Shown here piece by piece: positions 58,220 to 64,000 of a DNA stretch of 64,000 bases (the first letter of the stretch is position 1; every line of letters begins with the position of its first letter). This DNA comes from Ailanthus altissimus (lineage: Eukaryota; Streptophyta; Magnoliopsida; Sapindales; Simaroubaceae), in the NCBI GenBank assembly GCA_946807835.1, contig OX327686.1, positions 8,928,001-8,992,000 of the forward strand. The letters run 5' to 3'. A program made the position numbers and the translations under genes. The notes below the pieces were generated by a model. The model saw nothing but the letters and a program-made list of their open reading frames with translations, ran no database searches and was not told where the DNA came from.

Positions 58220-60934
58220 TGTCACGCCCCAGACCCAAAAGGTCTGACACATGACATCACTTACATTCATTCAATAATACTTAAACATTAATTTTAATTT
58301 CTTTCAGAATTATAGCAATTGAATTATGACTGGGACAATTAGTAAACCGGAGATACGCAGAGTTTTCTCAGAGATTAACACTCTACTACGTCACCAGTAG
58401 CAACTTTGTTACCGGAAGCCCAGAATATATTCATTGCAAATTCTTATTTAAAATCAATCCATTACTACACTTGGTGAAACTTAAACTAAATCCAACCACA
58501 CAATAAAATAATACATAAGTATTTATTCACTAGGGACAAATCAAATATCTTATCCCACGTGTCCCCAAATAAAACACTTAGCAACCTAACAACTTAGGGA
58601 ACCCAAGGAACAGCAGAACCCTTGCCAAATCCGCTAAGCACACATGTACCTTATTTACCTAAAATCACCATAAACTATAATGAGTATAAAACTCAGTAAG
58701 CATACTAGTTTTTCATATATCAAATACAAATACATATATGTACACAATGCATATGTATGATATGCTGTGATCAATCAAAATCATAATCTCATCAAATCAC
58801 ATATCATGTAAGCGCTTACACATTCTTTCAAAACATATTACAGGAATACCATCACTCAACTACTACTTAGTAGGACTTACACATCACATATCACATAATG
58901 AGCCAAATGTCACTCGTAGGTGACATACCGTATGAGAGGAATAGTACAAGTGAGGTCTTGAATAACACATATATAATGCCCATGCCCGAAGGTAAAAGCC
59001 AAACCCTCACCCTGATCATCGGTGAGTCCTCTCACATGCACCAATACGCCACCACACGAATGTGATAACTCACTCTTCCTTTAGGTACCAATAGGATCCT
59101 CCCTACATACGGAACACATAACATATACCTATCCCGAAGGAAAGGCCACACATAAAGGCTCCACAAATCACATAAGATGCCTACTAAGTCAACAGTGAGT
59201 TCAAGCATCCTCAAAACACAAAATCTTTCTCATGGACATATTGCACTTCAAAGCTTTCTTTGTCAAACGCATTTCATTTTGAAAGTTCACTTTCAAAAAC
59301 ACATGTATGTCCATGTTCAATGTCAATGCTCACATTCATAAACATATGTCTTTCAAATTTCATATCAAATACACTTTGGCATAACATAAACATATTTTTA
59401 AGCACATTTACAAAATCATACATAGACAATTACTATGCTTATAGTGATTTCAGTAAAAGTCTAGTATACTTACCTCTTAACACTTTCAGCTACAAGGCTT
59501 AAATCTCCTTAACCTATCAATGGAGATTAATCCTTTCATAAGCCTCACAATTCACACAAAATACTTTAAATAGCTTACAAAATTATACACAATGCATTTA
59601 TCACATCAAATTGGTCTAAATATTTGGTTTCTCAAAATCTGTCATTCTGACCACTTACACTTAACAAAAATTTATAATACATCAAATGATGTCCAATTAC
59701 TCCAAAATCAGAATATACCATTCTTGACTCATATATCCTTCTTATATATGAATATTATATCAAATTTCCTACACAATCCATTCCATACACACCATCGAAT
59801 CCAAACTACAAACCTGACAAGATCAAGATACTTACTGAATAGTATTCAATCTCCCAATTTTACAAAATCATATACTAACTCAAAAATTATAAAAATATCA
59901 CATAATTACTCTTAACACATATCTCAGTCCATGATAAATATTTCACTTCCAAATCACTGCCAAAAATATTTTAAAACTATTTTATTCCATAGCTTTAAAA
60001 ATCTGTTAATCAAATCTTGTAATGAGCGGATATACTTTAGAAAATCATAACATTTCAACCACATTGATCTAAATTCTCAATTCCGAGTATATCATATTAG
60101 ACATATAAAATTATCATATTCCATAAATTCATAATTTTTGAAGATCATTCAGTAGGAAAAAAATTATTTTTCACTGTACTATACTGTTTACACAGGAAAT
60201 TTCCAGAATTTCAGGGTCATTTTGGTAAATTCACTATAAATTCAATTTTCAGAATTTTCAATCGATTCAAAGTCTCAGATGATCCTTAACATGTCTAATT
60301 TCATATACTCAAAAGTCAAAACCAGAATCGAATCACAACAATTTATAAAATTCCTAGATCAAGAGGTTATCCAGCAGAAATTCCACAATTCATCATGATT
60401 TATCAAACTATCTTATAGATCATCATCAATTCTCATATGATCTTACGAAATACATAACAAATCCTCAATTATACATATTTTCAGAAATCAAAACTTAAAG
60501 GAATTAACTTAATTAATACCAATAAATTGAGAAATACGTATGATATACCTCTTGAAATTCAAAATTTCAATTTCTTCTTCTTTTTCTTCTTCTTCTCCTC
60601 TTTCTCTCTCCTCTATTTCTCTCTTCTCTCTCTTAAAATGGGTAGCTCGACCTAAAAATAGTAAATTAGGGTTCAAAAGTGTATTTTTATACTAAGAGGC
60701 TAATTTTTGGTATTTACGAATTTGCCCCCAAAACTTTCAAAGTATTACAATTTGGTCCCTAAAATAAATCTAAAGTCTTGCAATTAAACCCAATGCTAAT
60801 AGTATCACCTTAACCTATACAAACACTACTAATAACAATATATAAATCAAGTATCACCAACATACAAATAAAATACGTATATTTATACATATATAAATAC
60901 TTATTCTTACCAGTCGTGGATACTGGTTACTACA
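58220..60934 (-). mobile_element. Solo LTR, probably Ty3/gypsy chromovirus, 2715 bp
   Basis: Minus strand begins TGTAGTAACCAGTATCC and ends GGTCTGGGGCGTGACA, a wording common at the 3' end of plant gypsy LTRs, with GAAAT duplications on both sides. Excising it restores the integrase reading across the junction (FVIFIDDLS ... KYFLIKPKSEIFEKFKEF). A CTTCTT-rich tract at 60555-60640 (purine-rich on the minus strand) lies near its minus-strand 5' end. Open frames within it have no family resemblance. Confidence 0.85.
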
Positions 60935-60939
60935 GAAAT
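60935..60939. repeat. Target-site duplication of the gypsy solo LTR (high side), GAAAT
   Basis: Exact partner of 58215-58219. Confidence 0.9.
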
Positions 60940-61640
60940 ACTTATCCAAATTATGATAGATCATCAATAAAGATAACGAAGTATCGAAAGCCACCAATTG
61001 CAGTATGATTTATTGGACCGCATACATTATTATGTACAAGTTCTAATAAATCAGTGGCGCGGTGTCCAACACCAATTAATGGAGCTTTGGTTATTTTTCT
61101 TTGAATATAAGATTCACAAACTAGATAAGGCTCTATGGTCAAATCAGGTATCTGACTATCCTTAACTAGACGGGTTATATGTCTCACACTTATATGACCT
61201 AATCCCATATACCACAATTTCATATTATTTAAAGTTCCCGAGTTACTATCAGCATTCACCTATACATTCATGACATTTTGTCTATATCTAATATATAATA
61301 ACCATTAATCAACTAACATTCAGCTAATAAAATATTATCCAAATCATACAAATATAAGGAACGGTTCCGTACATACATATGATATCCCTCATTGTCCAAT
61401 ATAGAAATAAAAATAATTTGCTGGATAATATTTGGCACATAATAACAATTATTCAATACAACAATTTTATTACATAGAAGAAGTAAATTAAAATGCCCAA
61501 TAGTCTCGACCTGTAGGAAATCTCCATTTCTAACACAAAGTTGTACTTCTCCTAGCTGTAACAGTCTAACTTCCTTCAGACCCTACAACACATTGCATAT
61601 ATGAGAAGGATAAGCAGTATCTAATATCTAGCTAGTATTA
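60940..61640 (-). pseudogene. copia gag-pre-integrase and integrase N-terminus, with decayed protease
   Basis: 61259-60951 reads MKLWYMGLGHISVRHITRLV, then CESYIQRKITKAPLIGVGHR (one half of the zinc finger; the usual C..C is reduced to C..Y), ATDLLELVHNNVCGPINHTA and GGFRYFVIFIDDLS. The first catalytic Asp of 'HSDVCGP' is Asn here (HNNVCGP), so it is inactive. Upstream 61260-61640 corresponds to protease and is frame-broken. Confidence 0.75.
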
Positions 61641-62023
61641 GTATCAAATGTTAAAGAAATGTCAATGATAGGCAAATGCATACCTGAAGGGGTCTTCTTA
61701 AACTTGGCAAGGTATTTTGAGTAGTTCCGTTTTCAATGTCCATCCTCGCTGCAATGGAAACATTTTTCTTTTGCTTTGTTCTTATGCTAGGGCTTGGACA
61801 TGTGTTGCTTTTGAGGACCCATTTTGGGTGCATATTTTGCTTTCTTTTTATTTTTTCCTTTAAACTTCTTAGAATTCTTCAGGACAAAAGATGAAATACC
61901 TTGAACATAGAGGGTTGTGCCCCTTTGTTCATGTCTTCTTGAGCTATTTCCAGCATGTTATATAGATTAGCATAAGTAGTGGTTAATTCTTGCATATTGA
62001 AGTTCATGATGAACTGTGCAAAT
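61641..62023 (-). pseudogene. copia gag zinc-knuckle region
   Basis: Minus strand around 61770-61715 reads CFHCSEDGH, stop, KRNYSKYLAKFKKTP: a CX2CX4HX4C knuckle whose last Cys is now Tyr and where a Trp codon became a stop. Further upstream NMQELTTTYANLYNMLEIAQ (about 62000-61940) is gag. LTR B is inserted at 62024. Confidence 0.65.
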
Positions 62024-62919
62024 TGTTAGGGTCGGTGCTTACGTGCCATCCTTGAATGTACATATTCTTGTGTATTTATATAAGTTTACATTCCTATTAA
62101 ATCGTTAATACTAATTTATATGGTATTATACATGTAACATTACAGACATTGTAGATCTGAAGGAGTTCGGATCAGATCTAAAAGGTTTAGATAAGGGCTC
62201 ATAGTTAGTCACGTTGAGAGATATAAATGCTAAATGTTAGCACAGCTAAGTGTTAGTTGGTTATAATACTCAGCAGATCTAATAATTAGAGTTTTGTCTG
62301 TAATGAGACATAAACCTGGGAGTATACTAGTAACTACATAGTTGCAAGAGTTGCAATCGGGTGCTAGAAAATGCAACTTGCGTAAGTATGTTCTCGAATA
62401 ATTATCCCTGATCTATTTCTGCTGATGTAAGTTTCTCAGTGGATACCCTTATATATATAGATCAGCATATGTCGTACCTATCGGGTATAGATGGTCGTTC
62501 CTAACCGACTATGAGCTTGGAGCTCGTATTGATATATGGGTATCCAGTTAAGACTGGATATGGGACAGACTCACAAGGGCCTCCGATAGACATCCTATAT
62601 AAGCCGCCAATGGAGACTCCTCTCGAGTTGAGTAGTATACGTGGTCCTTTGACCTGAGTGCCACGATGGGCTTGTAAGTGATCCACCATACTTTAGTTCC
62701 ACGCATGTCACAGACCTTTCATAGTGAGACTGTTGGGTGTCGCTGGGTATGGTCCGATGCTTATGGAGTCTGGTGCGTACAGATACGGGATCCGTTAGCT
62801 CTTATAAGAAGTTTGATATCCATATGCTTCGAGACTGTATCTCAGAAAATCTTGTGGCCATAAGTATCAATCTCGGGAAAGAGTTCCGTCAGGGTAGACC
62901 AATATGGTAAAGGAGTTTG
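62024..62919 (+). repeat. Second copy of LTR B, 5' part, inserted in copia gag
   Basis: Begins TGTTAGGGTCGGTGCTTACG and is collinear with 53128 onward. It stops in the AAAGGAGTTTG block, where LTR A begins. The rest should lie beyond the window. The preceding CAAAT (62019-62023) would be its target duplication, not testable here. Confidence 0.8.
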
Positions 62920-64000
62920 TGTTGGGATTTGTGCTTACGTGCCATCCCATAATGTATAAATATATAGTGATTGTATTTATACAATTACTATTTCTAATAA
63001 AATCGTTAATATTATTTTTATTAAATGGTAAGATGCTTGTAACGTTTTAGACATTGTATGATCTGAAGGAGTTCAGATTTGGTCTAAAAGAGTTTAGACC
63101 AGGGCTAAGAGTTAGCAACGCTAATAGTTATAAACACTAAAAGTTAGTGGTACTAAGAGTTAGCAAAATCTAATGAGTTAGAGCCTTGTCTGAAATGGGA
63201 CAATGACCTAAGAATATATTAGTAATGACATAGCTGCAAGGAGTTGCAGATGGTGCTAGGAAATGTCATTATGCAAGTATGTTCTCAAATATAATGTTCC
63301 TAATCTAATTTCATCGATGCGAGTCTATCGGTGGAACCCATTAATATAGATTAGTGTATGTCTATATCTGGATGGTCCAGATGGTTACTCTTAGCAAACT
63401 ATGAGCTTAGTAGGAAGCTCGTATAGAGATGCAGGTATTCAGTAAGGACTGGATATTGAACAGACTCACGAAGACATCCAATAAACATCTCATAAAGCCG
63501 TCAATGGAAGGTCTTCAGAGTTGAGTAGTATTTGTGGTCCTTTGACCTGAGCGCCACGGTGGGCTTGTGAGTGATCCACCATGCTTTGGTTCCACATATG
63601 TTAGAAACCTTTCATGGTCTGACCGCTGGGTGTCGCTGGGTATGGTCCGATGCTCATGGAGTTCGGTGTGCGTAGATATGGGATCCATCAGCTCATATGA
63701 GTGGGTTGTATATCCTAATGCTCTGAGATTGTATTTCAGAAAGTCTTGTGGCCGCAAGCATAAACCTCGGAAAAGATATTCCGGAGGAATAAACAATATC
63801 ACAAAAGTGTTTGTGGATATTATTTTATGAAATATAAATCTGGAGATAAGTTCGTGGTTGAGCAAATAGAGATTTGACGGTGATGATCTATATCTCTGCT
63901 CTTCAAGGATATAAATGGTGGAAGGATTATACGAATATGTAATAACCTCAACTTGTATGGTCTAACATGCTAATTTGTAATATCTGTAATGTGTGTGTGG
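62920..64000 (+). repeat. Third copy of LTR A, 5' part, nested in LTR B, cut by the window end
   Basis: Begins TGTTGGGATTTGTGCTTACG with an intact TG end (both LTRs of element A have TATTGG). Very similar to 20522 onward through at least 63990, including the 9-bp TGGTCTAAA hairpin and the ATCTGGA-TGG-TCCAGAT hairpin. Preceded by GTTTG (62915-62919). Whether it is a solo LTR or the start of a full element cannot be seen. Confidence 0.85.

Larger units (their letters stand above)
51508..62023 (-). mobile_element. Minus-strand Ty1/copia element, broken by nested insertions, 5' end not in view
   Basis: From high to low coordinate: gag end (62023-61640), gag-pre-integrase and integrase start (61259-60940), integrase continued (58214-57800), reverse transcriptase (57246-56362), RNase H (56360-55880), polypurine tract, and a 2.1-kb 3' LTR (55861-51508). 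A solo gypsy LTR sits in integrase (58220-60934), a solo LTR B sits in the 3' LTR (53128-55383), and another LTR B interrupts gag at 62024. Pol is decayed but far better kept than in element A, to which its polypurine tract and LTR are related. Confidence 0.85.

Noticed and set aside
59592..59915. 107-aa frame in the gypsy solo LTR
   Set aside because: No family resemblance, lies inside a TSD-bounded solo LTR.

Overview
The window is nuclear DNA from a flowering plant, most likely a eudicot. It is AT-rich, its genes carry spliceosomal introns, and it has plant-specific families (a class II cytosolic small heat-shock protein and an Alfin-like PHD protein) among layered LTR retrotransposons. 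I could not fix the species.

Only three host genes are convincing: a class II small heat-shock protein (1514-1999, minus) with TATA and heat-shock-element-like sites upstream; a single-exon mitochondrial carrier of the SLC25A44-like group (37563-38618, plus); and a five-exon Alfin-like gene (40256-44615, minus; 252 aa after splicing by eye), convergent with the carrier gene. One hAT-type MITE lies about 1 kb upstream of the carrier gene and another sits in an Alfin-like intron. Both have near-perfect 8-bp target duplications.

The rest is mostly retroelement strata. 4.1-6.1 kb: relic of a gypsy-type extra ORF. 6.1-11.9 kb: dead Ty1/copia element split by a 1.4-kb solo LTR. 12.4-13.8 kb: 3' end of a LINE. 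14.7-18.0 kb: internally deleted copia element. 18.4-29.9 kb: a related LTR, then a complete copia-type element (element A) with 2.4-kb LTRs. 30.2-34.5 kb: LTR-like sequence and a Tat-like gypsy relic. 45-51.5 kb: relics cut by a solo LTR. 51.5-64 kb: a minus-strand copia element broken by two solo LTRs and by a nested pair of LTRs that runs off the window. Most boundaries are supported by TG..CA termini and 5-bp target duplications.

The most unusual part is element A (20522-29882). Its two LTRs are nearly identical, so it inserted recently, yet its copia reading frames are full of stops and it cannot have made its own enzymes. The same element carries an exceptional density of perfect short inverted repeats, many closed by 3-4 base loops such as GAG, TAG, AGAG or TGAG. 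In the leader between primer-binding site and pol relic, four stem-loops share an almost invariant loop around CGCTAAAGTGTGCG while their stems differ in sequence but still pair. This looks like a structured, non-coding, trans-mobilised retroelement. All structural statements were made by eye and need computation.
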